This document shows, piece by piece, positions 43,234 through 50,413 of a DNA stretch of 64,000 nucleotides (position 1 is its first letter; each line of letters begins with the position of its first letter). Origin of the DNA: Candidatus Brevundimonas colombiensis (GTDB lineage: Bacteria; Pseudomonadota; Alphaproteobacteria; Caulobacterales; Caulobacteraceae). Position numbers and translations under genes: made by a program. Where the stretch lies: contig CP119326.1 of NCBI GenBank assembly GCA_029202665.1, positions 2,480,001 through 2,544,000 of the forward strand. Direction: 5' to 3'. Under the pieces are notes generated by a model. It saw nothing but the letters and a program-made list of their open reading frames with translations. It searched no databases and was not told where the DNA came from.

Positions 43234-44165
43234 TGGCCGCAGACGTCGCCGTCATCATCCCCACCCTGCGCCGCCCGGAGAGTCTGGAGCGCGCCCTGCG
43301 CTCGGTCTTTGGTCAGGTCGGGTCGCTGGATCGCATCGGCGCCGTGGTTGTCGCCGACAACGACCCCGAGGGTTCGGCCGCGCCCCTTATCAAAAGACTG
43401 GAGGTCCAGGCGCCGGTCCCGTTGATCTATACCCATGCGCCGGTTCCAGGCGTGGCGACCGCGCGCAATGTCGGTTTGGCCGCGACGGATGCGCCCCTGA
43501 TCGCCTTTCTGGACGACGACGAGGCGGCCTCGCCCGGCTGGCTGGCGGCCCTGCTGGATGCGCAGGCCCAAACCGGCGCGGATGTCGTGTTCGGTCCCAT
43601 TCGCGGCCGCGTGCCGGAAAACACCGGCTGGACCACGGCCTATCTGGAGCGGTTTTTTGGCCGAGACGGACCGGACACCACCGGTCTGACCGACGACATC
43701 CACGGCTGCGGCAATAGCCTGATGGTGCGCACCGCCGCCCTTCCCGGCGACGCGCCGTTCGACGTGGCGATGAACGAGACAGGCGGCGAGGACGACCGTC
43801 TGTTCACCAGCCTGATGATGCGCGGCGGCCGCTTCGGCTGGGCGGCCGGAGCCTGGGTCGACGAGTTTGCGCCCACGCACCGCGCCACCCTGCGCTACGC
43901 CCTGACCCGCGCCTTCGCCTATGGCCAGAGCCCCAGTCAGATGGCGGCCGACCGGGGCGATTGGCCCGGCGTCGTCAAATGGATGCTGGTCGGCCTGGCT
44001 CAGACCGGCTTCTGGGGCGCCCTGTCGCTGCTGTCCGCCATCCTGCGACGCCCGGATCGCGCCCATACCTATGATCGCTGCGCCCGGGGCCTCGGCAAGG
44101 TCTTCTGGACCAAGGCGTTCGAGCCGAAACTGTATGGTGCGGCGATGTTATCCGGCGCCGCGTGA
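43233..44165 (+). CDS. Family 2 glycosyltransferase (paralog C)
   Basis: A 310-aa GT2: VAVIIPTLRRPESLERALRS, AFLDDDEAASPGWLAALL, GGEDDRLFTSLMMRGGRFGW, and a C-terminus YDRCARGLGKVFWTKAF. The last motif recurs in the two glycosyltransferases at 24676 and 25635, so paralogs occur in both polysaccharide clusters. In Caulobacter hfsH (deacetylase) follows hfsG; here this gene takes that place. It is convergent with hfsB, 7 bp away. Confidence 0.85.
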   Translation: MAADVAVIIPTLRRPESLERALRSVFGQVGSLDRIGAVVVADNDPEGSAAPLIKRLEVQAPVPLIYTHAPVPGVATARNVGLAATDAPLIAFLDDDEAASPGWLAALLDAQAQTGADVVFGPIRGRVPENTGWTTAYLERFFGRDGPDTTGLTDDIHGCGNSLMVRTAALPGDAPFDVAMNETGGEDDRLFTSLMMRGGRFGWAAGAWVDEFAPTHRATLRYALTRAFAYGQSPSQMAADRGDWPGVVKWMLVGLAQTGFWGALSLLSAILRRPDRAHTYDRCARGLGKVFWTKAFEPKLYGAAMLSGAA

Positions 44166-44172
44166 TTTGGTC

Positions 44173-44874
44173 TCAGCCCGCAAGACGCTGCAGGAATCCC
44201 GGCGGGCGGTAGGTCGAGCGGTTCATCACCACCCCGGCCATACGTCCCCCCACCGCCTCGATCTCGTCGCGCAGGATCACCGGCGCGCTTGCCGCCGTGC
44301 TTTCGGCTGCGACCACCAGGACGGTGGTGTCGACGAAGGGGGCCAGGATGATGGCCATGTCGTTCCGGTCAGCGGCTGGCGCATCGATGACGATGGTGTC
44401 CGCGTGGGGACGCAGCGCTTCCCAATAGCGCGGATCGCCCAGCGCCTCGACCCGATGCCCGGATCGCAGGGCTTCCATATGGAAATGCGTCACCCACAGC
44501 CGGCCGCCCAGGCAGGACCGGGCGGTCAGAAGGCGCGCATCCGGCACCGGCTTGCCGTCGCGGCCCGTGACGCGCGGCGTCACAGCGTAGAAACTGGAGC
44601 CGTCGGGCGACGCCTGGGCCGCCTTGCCGATCTGGCCGAACCGATCCGGCTCTGCCGACACGGCCTCCATCTGTCCCTGCTGGGCCAGATCGCCGTCGAT
44701 CAGCCACACCGGTTTCCTGGCCCGCACAGCCGCCAGTCGGGCGAACTCGCGCGCTACGGTCGAGACGCCCTCTCCGGTCGCGGCGGCGGCGAACTGGATC
44801 ACGCGCGCACGATAGGCCGGCGCCGGTCCCAGCGCCGCCCACAGACCCGCCATTTCTGAAGTCAGATCGACCAT
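44173..44874 (-). CDS. hfsB: HfsB-like polysaccharide co-polymerase ATPase, degenerate
   Basis: A 233-aa BY-kinase-like cytoplasmic protein, the separate partner of the membrane co-polymerase HfsA. The Walker A region AAATGEGVSTVAREFARLAA has Val37 where the conserved Lys should be. LIDGDLAQQ (A'-like) and TIVIDAPAADRND (B) are kept. No C-terminal Tyr cluster. It is probably structural or regulatory rather than a kinase. hfsA lies upstream, 48 bp away. Confidence 0.82.
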   Translation of the reverse strand: MVDLTSEMAGLWAALGPAPAYRARVIQFAAAATGEGVSTVAREFARLAAVRARKPVWLIDGDLAQQGQMEAVSAEPDRFGQIGKAAQASPDGSSFYAVTPRVTGRDGKPVPDARLLTARSCLGGRLWVTHFHMEALRSGHRVEALGDPRYWEALRPHADTIVIDAPAADRNDMAIILAPFVDTTVLVVAAESTAASAPVILRDEIEAVGGRMAGVVMNRSTYRPPGFLQRLAG

Positions 44875-44922
44875 CGAATCGCCAAGGCGCTCCCTCGAAC
44901 CCCTAGCCTAGCACGGCTGCGA

Positions 44923-46362
44923 TCAGGCCGCCTTCGCCGGCGCGACGGCCAGGACCGGCATGTCCAGCGTCCGGCCGACCGATGCCGGGGTGGTGAAGCC
45001 TCGCCGCGTGAACACCCGCAGCAAGCCGATGCACAGGGCCGTGAAGCCCGCGAACAGGAAGACTGCCGCCAGCAGCGGGATTTTCAGGCTCTTGCCTGTC
45101 GAGGGCGGTTGGGCGCGTTCGATGACGGTGACATTGTCGGCGCCGGCGGCGACCAGGGCGTTGTCGGCTCGGCTTTGGGTCTCGCGTTGCTGGAATTCGC
45201 GGATCGAGGCGCTCAGCACCTCGCGATTGCCAGCCAGTGTCGTGTTCTCGGATTCAAGCGCGGTCAGCCGCGCCTGACGGGCGCGAATGTCGTTCAACTG
45301 CCGATCCAGAACCGACAGGCGCGCCGCCAGCGAATCCCGCTCGGCCCGCGTGTTGATGCGGTTGGTCTCCAACTCGGTCCAGACGGGATTGGGACCGGTG
45401 CGGACCTCCTTGGCCCCCACCGCCGTCCCGGTCGAGACATAGGCCTGGAGCTGGCTGATGCGCGCCTCGATGTCCCTCACCGGCTGGGCGTCGGGCTGAT
45501 AGCGCGACAACAACTGCTCGCGCTCTGTCCGCAGTTGCAGCACCTGGTCCTGGGCCGAGATGTTCAGATCCTGTTGCAACGCCACTTCGGCCGGCGTCCC
45601 CGCCTGTTGCGCGACCAGGGTGTTCAACCGCTGGCTGGTCTGGTTCAACTGGCTCTGTGTCGACATCCGGTCGGTGAAGACGCTCTGATAGGTCGCCGCC
45701 AAAGTGGCCTTGGCCGCTGCGAAGTCGCCGATCTGGTTGGAGGTCAGGAAACTCTCGTACGCCCGGTCCGCGTCGCCCAGTTCGTCCTCGAAGGCGACGC
45801 GCTGGCTGGCGATGGCCGGCGTCTTGTCCTGAAAGACTTCGCGGCGATAGATCAGATATTGTTCGATGATGGCGTTCAGCACCCGCGCTGCGCGCTCGGG
45901 ATCGTCGGCCTTGTAGGTCAGATGGATCACCGCGCTGCCGGGCGCCGTGGCGACGCCCAGGCTGCTGCCCACCGCCTTGATTGCGGCGACCTGCGCCCGC
46001 TGCGGCCCGCCCTTCGGGGGCTCGCCCAGGATGGCCGCCGGGCCCAAGGCCTGCACGACCTTCTGACGCACGGCGCTGGAACCCAGGATGGCGGCTTCGG
46101 AGTTGGCGACTTCATCGCCTTGCGGCGCCTGGCCCCGTTCCGCCGTGCCGACCCGCGGCTGATAGACATATTCCTGGCCGACGCCGGCGAAGACAGATCC
46201 GGTGGCGGTGTAGCTCTTCTTCAGCGTCATCGCCGCCGCGAAGCCCAACCCCAGGATCACCACGAAAACCAGGATCATCAGTAGCAGTTCGCGAAACAGC
46301 AGGCCGATCACGTCCAGCACGCCGTAGCGCGGTCTTGCCGTGACGTATGCCGTGGAACGCAT
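44923..46362 (-). CDS. hfsA: HfsA-like polysaccharide co-polymerase (Wzz/Wzc membrane part)
   Basis: A 479-aa membrane protein: helix at residues ~25-47 (LLLMILVFVVILGLGFAAAM), a long periplasmic coiled coil (residues ~170-410), and a second helix near the C-terminus (IPLLAAVFLFAGFTALCIGL). It lacks an ATPase domain, which HfsB supplies. The motif ERAQPPSTGKSLKIP before the last helix is typical. ATG at 46362 begins MRSTAYVTARPRYGV; the longer frame to 46455 crosses the divergent promoter region. Confidence 0.87.
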   Translation of the reverse strand: MRSTAYVTARPRYGVLDVIGLLFRELLLMILVFVVILGLGFAAAMTLKKSYTATGSVFAGVGQEYVYQPRVGTAERGQAPQGDEVANSEAAILGSSAVRQKVVQALGPAAILGEPPKGGPQRAQVAAIKAVGSSLGVATAPGSAVIHLTYKADDPERAARVLNAIIEQYLIYRREVFQDKTPAIASQRVAFEDELGDADRAYESFLTSNQIGDFAAAKATLAATYQSVFTDRMSTQSQLNQTSQRLNTLVAQQAGTPAEVALQQDLNISAQDQVLQLRTEREQLLSRYQPDAQPVRDIEARISQLQAYVSTGTAVGAKEVRTGPNPVWTELETNRINTRAERDSLAARLSVLDRQLNDIRARQARLTALESENTTLAGNREVLSASIREFQQRETQSRADNALVAAGADNVTVIERAQPPSTGKSLKIPLLAAVFLFAGFTALCIGLLRVFTRRGFTTPASVGRTLDMPVLAVAPAKAA

Positions 46363-46415
46363 CGGGCGACCCGAATCCCTTAGAAGCCTGTTGCCGCACC
46401 CTTCGCCCACCGGCG

Positions 46416-46430
46416 TTAACCGATGATTAC
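46416..46430. promoter_or_regulatory. CtrA-like binding site between hfsA and hfsD
   Basis: TTAA-CCGATGA-TTAC differs from the CtrA consensus TTAA-N7-TTAA at one base. It lies midway in the 120-bp divergent gap, 54 bp from hfsA and 53 bp from hfsD. CtrA is the cell-cycle regulator of Caulobacterales, and holdfast formation is cell-cycle timed. Confidence 0.5.
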
Positions 46431-46482
46431 CCATAACGGACGACGCTGCATCCAACCGCCGCTCAAGGGCCGACCGATTCCC

Positions 46483-47232
46483 ATGCTGTCTGATCGCCGC
46501 CTGTTTTTGCTGACCCTGGGTTCAGCCTCCCTCGCGGCCTCGCTGGCGGCGTGCGGCGGCGGCGCGGGCGCATCGCGTTCCTCCTTCGACGGACCGCGCC
46601 GGGACAGCGACCTCGCGGGCGTCCCCTTCGCGCAATGGACGGATCGAGAGCCGGAGTATCTGCTCTATCCGGGCGACGAGATCGAGGTGGCCACGCCGAC
46701 GGCGGCGGAGTTGACGCGCACGGTCAAGATCGGACCGGATGGTCGCATCGCCCTGCCCCTGATCGGTTCAGTGATGGCGGCGGATCAAACCCTGCCCCAA
46801 CTGCAACAGACCCTTTCGGGCGCCTATGCGTCCCAACTGATCCGGCCTGTTGTCGAGGTCGCCCTGCGCCAGGCCGGGCCGATCCGCGTCTGGGTCGATG
46901 GCGAGGTCAGGACGCCCGGCGTCTTCGAGATGGTCGGCGACCTGGAGGCCTATCAGGCGATCATTCAGGCCGGCGGCTTCGCGCCCACCTCTCGGCCGGA
47001 TCAGGTGGCCCTGATCCGCCGTGGTCCGGGCGGGTCACGCATGATGCGGGTCGTCGATCTGCGGCCGAGGCGCGGCGAGGTCGTGCCTTTGAGGCGCAGC
47101 GATATCCTGTTCGTGCCGCGCTCGACACTGGGCGAACTGGCGGCCTTCTTCACACAGGTTCGCGCCGCCCTGCCCGTCGGCTTCAGCTATTCGATCAACG
47201 GCACGCGCGGCAACGGCCTAGCTCAGTTCTGA
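46483..47232 (+). CDS. hfsD: HfsD-like polysaccharide export lipoprotein
   Basis: A 249-aa Wza-family outer-membrane exporter. The signal ends at the lipobox LAACGG (Cys at about residue 22). The export domain follows (YLLYPGDEIEVATPTAAELT, KIGPDGRIALPLIGSVMAAD), then SLBB-like RVWVDGEVRTPGVFEMVGDL and AIIQAGGFAPTS, then DILFVPRSTLGELAAFF. ATG at 46483 starts the signal; the longer frame to 46423 does not. It diverges from hfsA. Confidence 0.88.
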   Translation: MLSDRRLFLLTLGSASLAASLAACGGGAGASRSSFDGPRRDSDLAGVPFAQWTDREPEYLLYPGDEIEVATPTAAELTRTVKIGPDGRIALPLIGSVMAADQTLPQLQQTLSGAYASQLIRPVVEVALRQAGPIRVWVDGEVRTPGVFEMVGDLEAYQAIIQAGGFAPTSRPDQVALIRRGPGGSRMMRVVDLRPRRGEVVPLRRSDILFVPRSTLGELAAFFTQVRAALPVGFSYSINGTRGNGLAQF

Positions 47233-47251
47233 CGGCGCCCAGGTACGTCGG

Positions 47252-47557
47252 TCAGGCGACCAATTGCACCACGCCCTGATCGATGTAGCGCCGCGCGGCC
47301 TTCTGAGCCTCGGCGATCTCCTCGCGCTCCATCTCCATACTCATCTCGCGACGATAGACGCGCGCCTCGACCGAGCCTTTCATGGCCGCCAGGTTGAAGA
47401 TCATATGGGCCGACACCCGGTCCATTGGACAACCGCCCGATCCGGCCGAATACATCATGCCCAACTTGAACAGGTCGTCGCCGGACATATCCGGCGTCGG
47501 CAGCGGCAGCCCCTCGTCCTGAGCCTGCAGATCGTGCGCCAGTTCTTGCGCGTTCAT
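47252..47557 (-). CDS. Small Sel1-repeat-like protein
   Basis: A 101-aa protein with one Sel1/TPR-like unit: DLFKLGMMYSAGSGGCPMDR followed by SAHMIFNLAAMKGSVEAR. A charged helix (MEMEREEIAEAQKAARRYID) ends it. It has no signal peptide. An AGGAG RBS lies 8 nt upstream of ATG 47557, and a GTG one codon earlier is also possible. It is convergent with hfsD. Function unknown; Sel1 units mediate protein contacts. Confidence 0.78.
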   Translation of the reverse strand: MNAQELAHDLQAQDEGLPLPTPDMSGDDLFKLGMMYSAGSGGCPMDRVSAHMIFNLAAMKGSVEARVYRREMSMEMEREEIAEAQKAARRYIDQGVVQLVA

Positions 47558-47837
47558 CACCGTATCTCCTGAACGGGCGCCGTTCTGGCCCCGCCTTATG
47601 AGACCTCATCAAATACCGGCGGTTTGAAGTTAAAGTTAACAGCGAACGCTGGCTGGCCGGATTTTGAGTAAAGCAAAAATGAATACTCGCCGATGATCCA
47701 CGACTCGAAAAGCCGGTGCCGGGGCCGGGAACCTGACCGCGCCATTCAGCGGGCATTCAGCCGCCGGGCGCGAACCTGATCGTCATCAACGGGTTGATCC
47801 GGCGTCGTCGTCGGCCGCCCAGAAATGGAGCACCTAG

Positions 47838-48410
47838 ATGAATCGCCTCACCAAGGCCGCCATCGTCGCCCTGGCCCTTTCGACGTCCGCCGTGCCGATG
47901 CTCGTTCAGGCGCAGGAGCGCGACCGCCGCGAATATCGTCAGGACCGCCGCGACTTCCGCCACGAACGCCGCGATGATCGTCGCGACTGGCGCGAGGGTC
48001 GTTACGCCGATCGCGGCGATTACCGTCGTGACCGCCGCGATGATCGCCGCGACTATTGGGACGAGCGTCGCGACGACCGCCGCGATTGGCGCAACGACCG
48101 TTGGGACCGCAACAATCGGGACTGGTGGCGTGGCCGTGCGGACTTCCGCGGCTACAATGGGCCGCGCGCCGGCTATTGGTATGCGCCCAGCTACGGCTAT
48201 TATCGCGTCGAGCCGCGTTACGCCGGTTATCGCTGGCGCACCGGCGGATATCTGCCGTCCCAATACCGCAGCTACTATGTCCGCGATCCGTATGTTTACG
48301 GTCTGCGCGAGGCTCCACGCGGCTATCGCTACGTCCATGCCGACAATGACATCCTGCTGGTCGCCGTGGCCACAGGGCTGATCGCCAGCGTCATGTCCGG
48401 CGTCTATTAA
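47838..48410 (+). CDS. RcnB-family secreted protein with Arg/Asp-rich region
   Basis: A 190-aa exported protein: signal peptide to about residue 26 (MLVQAQE), then residues ~27-100 dominated by RRD/DRRD-type repeats, then the RcnB-like domain (RAGYWYAPSYGYYRVEPRYA, YLPSQYRSYYV, GYRYVHADNDILLVAVATGL). RcnB proteins act in the periplasm in nickel/cobalt homeostasis in E. coli, but most alphaproteobacterial members are uncharacterised. A second, repeat-bearing RcnB-like gene follows. Confidence 0.83.
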   Translation: MNRLTKAAIVALALSTSAVPMLVQAQERDRREYRQDRRDFRHERRDDRRDWREGRYADRGDYRRDRRDDRRDYWDERRDDRRDWRNDRWDRNNRDWWRGRADFRGYNGPRAGYWYAPSYGYYRVEPRYAGYRWRTGGYLPSQYRSYYVRDPYVYGLREAPRGYRYVHADNDILLVAVATGLIASVMSGVY

Positions 48411-48436
48411 GCCCTTGCCACGCCGGTTTTGAGAGT

Positions 48437-48462
48437 CTCCGCAGATCTCTGCGGAGCCTTTC
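48437..48462 (+). terminator. Probable terminator after the first RcnB-like gene
   Basis: CTCCGCAG-ATCT-CTGCGGAG is a perfect stem-loop followed by CCTTTCT, 27 bp after the stop. The T tract is weak. Confidence 0.6.
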
Positions 48463-48567
48463 TCATGAGCTAGTGCCGCTGAAAACCATGTTCAGTCTGG
48501 GTTCATCGACACGGCCGCATCGTCATCCCAAGCCGCCGGACAACCGGCGTGCAGGAACACGAAGACC

Positions 48568-49674
48568 ATGAAACGCCTCCTGATGGCTTTCACCGCCATC
48601 GCCGCTGTCGGCGGCCCTCTGTCTGCCCCGCTTCAAGCCCTGGCCCAGGACGCCACGGAACAGCCTGCGCCGCGTCGGGAACGTCCGGCGCACGGTGCTG
48701 ATCGACCAGACCGTCCCGCGACGACGCGAGAGAGCCAACCCCGCTTTGACCGCCCTGCGCGTCCCGACACCGACGCCGCGCGCCCCGACCGGCCGAGCGG
48801 CTGGAACCGACCCGATCGCCCAAACACTGGCGGCCCGCGTCCTGACCGGCCCGAAGACGGCTGGAACCGGCCCGATCGCCCAAACACTGGCGGTCCGCGT
48901 CCTGAGCGGCCCGAAGGCGGTTGGAACCGGCCTGATCGACCGAACACCGGCGGTCCGCGTCCTGAGCGGCCCGAAGGCGGTTGGAACCGGCCTGATCGAC
49001 CGAACACCGGCGGCCCGCGTCCTGACCGGCCAGAAGGCGGTTGGAACCGACCCGATCGACCGAACACAGGCGGCCCGCGTCCTGACCGGCCAGAAGGCGG
49101 TTGGAACCGACCCGATCGACCGAACACAGGCGGCCCGCGCCCTGACCGGCCGGAAGGCGGCTGGAACCGGCCGGATCGCCCGAATACCGGCGGCCCGCGT
49201 CCTGGACGTCCCGACGGGGGCTGGAACCGGCCTGATCGGCCAGACGGCTGGAATCGACCGGATCGGCCCCGTCCGGATTGGAACAACGACCGCGAACGCG
49301 AACGTATGCGCCGCGAGTTCCGTCAGCGGTTCGACGCCGAGCGCTGGCGGCGCGACTTCTATCGGGACCGTCGCACCGACTGGTGGCGCAACGACAATCG
49401 CTTCAGCAGCTATGACGGCTTTCGTGCGGGCTTCTATTTCGCGCCGGGCTGGGGCTACTACAGCGTCCCTCGGTCCTACTGGGGTCGCAACTGGTCCGTG
49501 GGCCAATATCTGCCTCAAGCCTTCTGGCGCTATCAGCTTCAGGACTGGCGCACCTACGGCCTGGGCTATCCACCGCCTGGAACGCGCTGGGTGTCTGTCG
49601 ATAACGGCCTGTATCTGATCGACGAATACGACGGCTATATTATCGATGTTGTCCGAGACGCCTGGCGCTGGTGA
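48568..49674 (+). CDS. RcnB-family secreted protein with seven 20-residue repeats
   Basis: A 368-aa exported protein. The signal peptide ends near LQALAQD. Residues ~78-217 are seven exact-length 20-residue units of the type GWNRPDRPNTGGPRPxRPxG, followed by a short partial unit. The C-terminus is RcnB-like: RAGFYFAPGWGYYSVPRSYW, VGQYLPQAFWRYQLQDW, and RWVSVDNGLYLIDEYDGYII. It pairs with the previous gene. The Pro/Arg/Asp repeats look like an extended, charged linker, perhaps for cell-wall or polyanion binding; this is inference. Confidence 0.83.
   Translation: MKRLLMAFTAIAAVGGPLSAPLQALAQDATEQPAPRRERPAHGADRPDRPATTRESQPRFDRPARPDTDAARPDRPSGWNRPDRPNTGGPRPDRPEDGWNRPDRPNTGGPRPERPEGGWNRPDRPNTGGPRPERPEGGWNRPDRPNTGGPRPDRPEGGWNRPDRPNTGGPRPDRPEGGWNRPDRPNTGGPRPDRPEGGWNRPDRPNTGGPRPGRPDGGWNRPDRPDGWNRPDRPRPDWNNDRERERMRREFRQRFDAERWRRDFYRDRRTDWWRNDNRFSSYDGFRAGFYFAPGWGYYSVPRSYWGRNWSVGQYLPQAFWRYQLQDWRTYGLGYPPPGTRWVSVDNGLYLIDEYDGYIIDVVRDAWRW
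48799..49218 (+). repeat. Seven tandem 60-bp coding repeats
   Basis: Seven units of exactly 60 bp, starting at GGCTGGAACCG, lie head to tail inside the second RcnB-like gene. Units differ mostly by single silent or Asp/Glu changes; units starting 48979 and 49039 are nearly identical. The array should be prone to slippage and copy-number change. Confidence 0.92.
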
Positions 49675-49698
49675 TCGTCGGCAATATTTTTGTCCTTC

Positions 49699-49731
49699 AG
49701 GCCCGACACCCCTGGCTGTCGGGCCTTTTTC
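49699..49731 (+). terminator. Terminator after the repeat-bearing gene
   Basis: AGGCCCGACA (49699-49708) and TGTCGGGCCT (49717-49726) form a perfect 10-bp stem followed by TTTTTC. Confidence 0.88.
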
Positions 49732-50023
49732 TTGCGCTGGAGGCTAATCCTGCGCCGTTTAGATGTCGCCAGGATGCCAACCATGTCGATCTCTTGACCT
49801 GCCGACGCGGCGCGGGACACTGAATATATGATGCCTTGATCAGTGTTCGACGCCGCCGGTTTTGTGATCTTCGTCTTGGGTGCGCAATACAAACAGCAAC
49901 GCGCTCCCTATAGTCTTGAAATGGTGAGGGCCAAAAACGGCCGTGATGGACGACGATCTTACTGTTGTCGCATCCCCGGCGACGCATGACTTTTCAAGAC
50001 GCCCCTCACGGAAGGATATTCAG
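49732..50023. other. Non-coding stretch before the proline-rich gene
   Basis: About 290 bp with no supported gene (about 350 bp counting the preceding terminator). It must hold the promoter of the proline-rich gene, but no convincing -35/-10 pair was seen. An AAGGA RBS lies at its right end. Somewhat AT-richer than its surroundings. Confidence 0.5.
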
Positions 50024-50347
50024 ATGAAGATCGCCTTGACCGCCATGGCTTCCAGCCTGTTGCTGACCGGCGCCGCGATGGCGCAGGAAGCGCCCACCGC
50101 ACCGTCAGCCCCTCCTCCCCCGCCCGTGGATCACACGGGACCGCACCCCCCCTCGCCCCAGCCGCCTTCGCAGCCGGACGCGTCCATTCCGCCCGCGCCG
50201 CCGGAACCGCCGGTCGAAGAGCCTGCGCCGCCTCCCCCGCCGCCGGTCGATCCGAACGCGCCATCTGCACCGCCGGAATTCCCCGAACCGTCCGCCCCGC
50301 CCGCGCCTCCGGCTCCGCCCGCCCCGACGATCCCGCCCACGACCTGA
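50024..50347 (+). CDS. Proline-rich secreted protein
   Basis: A 107-aa protein with a clear signal peptide (MKIALTAMASSLLLTGAAMAQ) and a mature part of about 85 residues that is mostly Pro, with Ala, Glu and Ser (APPPPPVDH, PPAPPEPPVEEPAPPPPPP). There is no folded domain. Such chains act as periplasmic spacers or are surface exposed. Flanked by terminators, so it is a single-gene unit. Confidence 0.75.
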   Translation: MKIALTAMASSLLLTGAAMAQEAPTAPSAPPPPPVDHTGPHPPSPQPPSQPDASIPPAPPEPPVEEPAPPPPPPVDPNAPSAPPEFPEPSAPPAPPAPPAPTIPPTT

Positions 50348-50360
50348 GCCGGTATCGAAA

Positions 50361-50395
50361 AGGCCCCCGCAGAGCGATCTGCGGGGGCCTTATCT
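50361..50395 (+). terminator. Terminator after the proline-rich gene
   Basis: AGGCCCCCGCAG and CTGCGGGGGCCT form a perfect 12-bp stem around AGCGAT, followed by TATCTTTT. It also separates the convergent gatB gene. Confidence 0.88.
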
Positions 50396-50413
50396 TTTGT
50401 CGCGGCTCAGACC

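Noticed and set aside
45109..46284. 391-residue plus-strand frame opposite hfsA
   Set aside because: Shadow frame; hfsA on the minus strand has membrane helices and family motifs.
48799..49218. CRISPR-like repeat array
   Set aside because: The repeats are directly adjacent with no spacers, lie in a coding frame, and no cas genes are near.
48523..49518. Repetitive minus-strand and other-frame proteins at the 60-bp array
   Set aside because: The 60-bp period keeps all frames open; only the plus frame from 48568 has a signal peptide and an RcnB-like domain.
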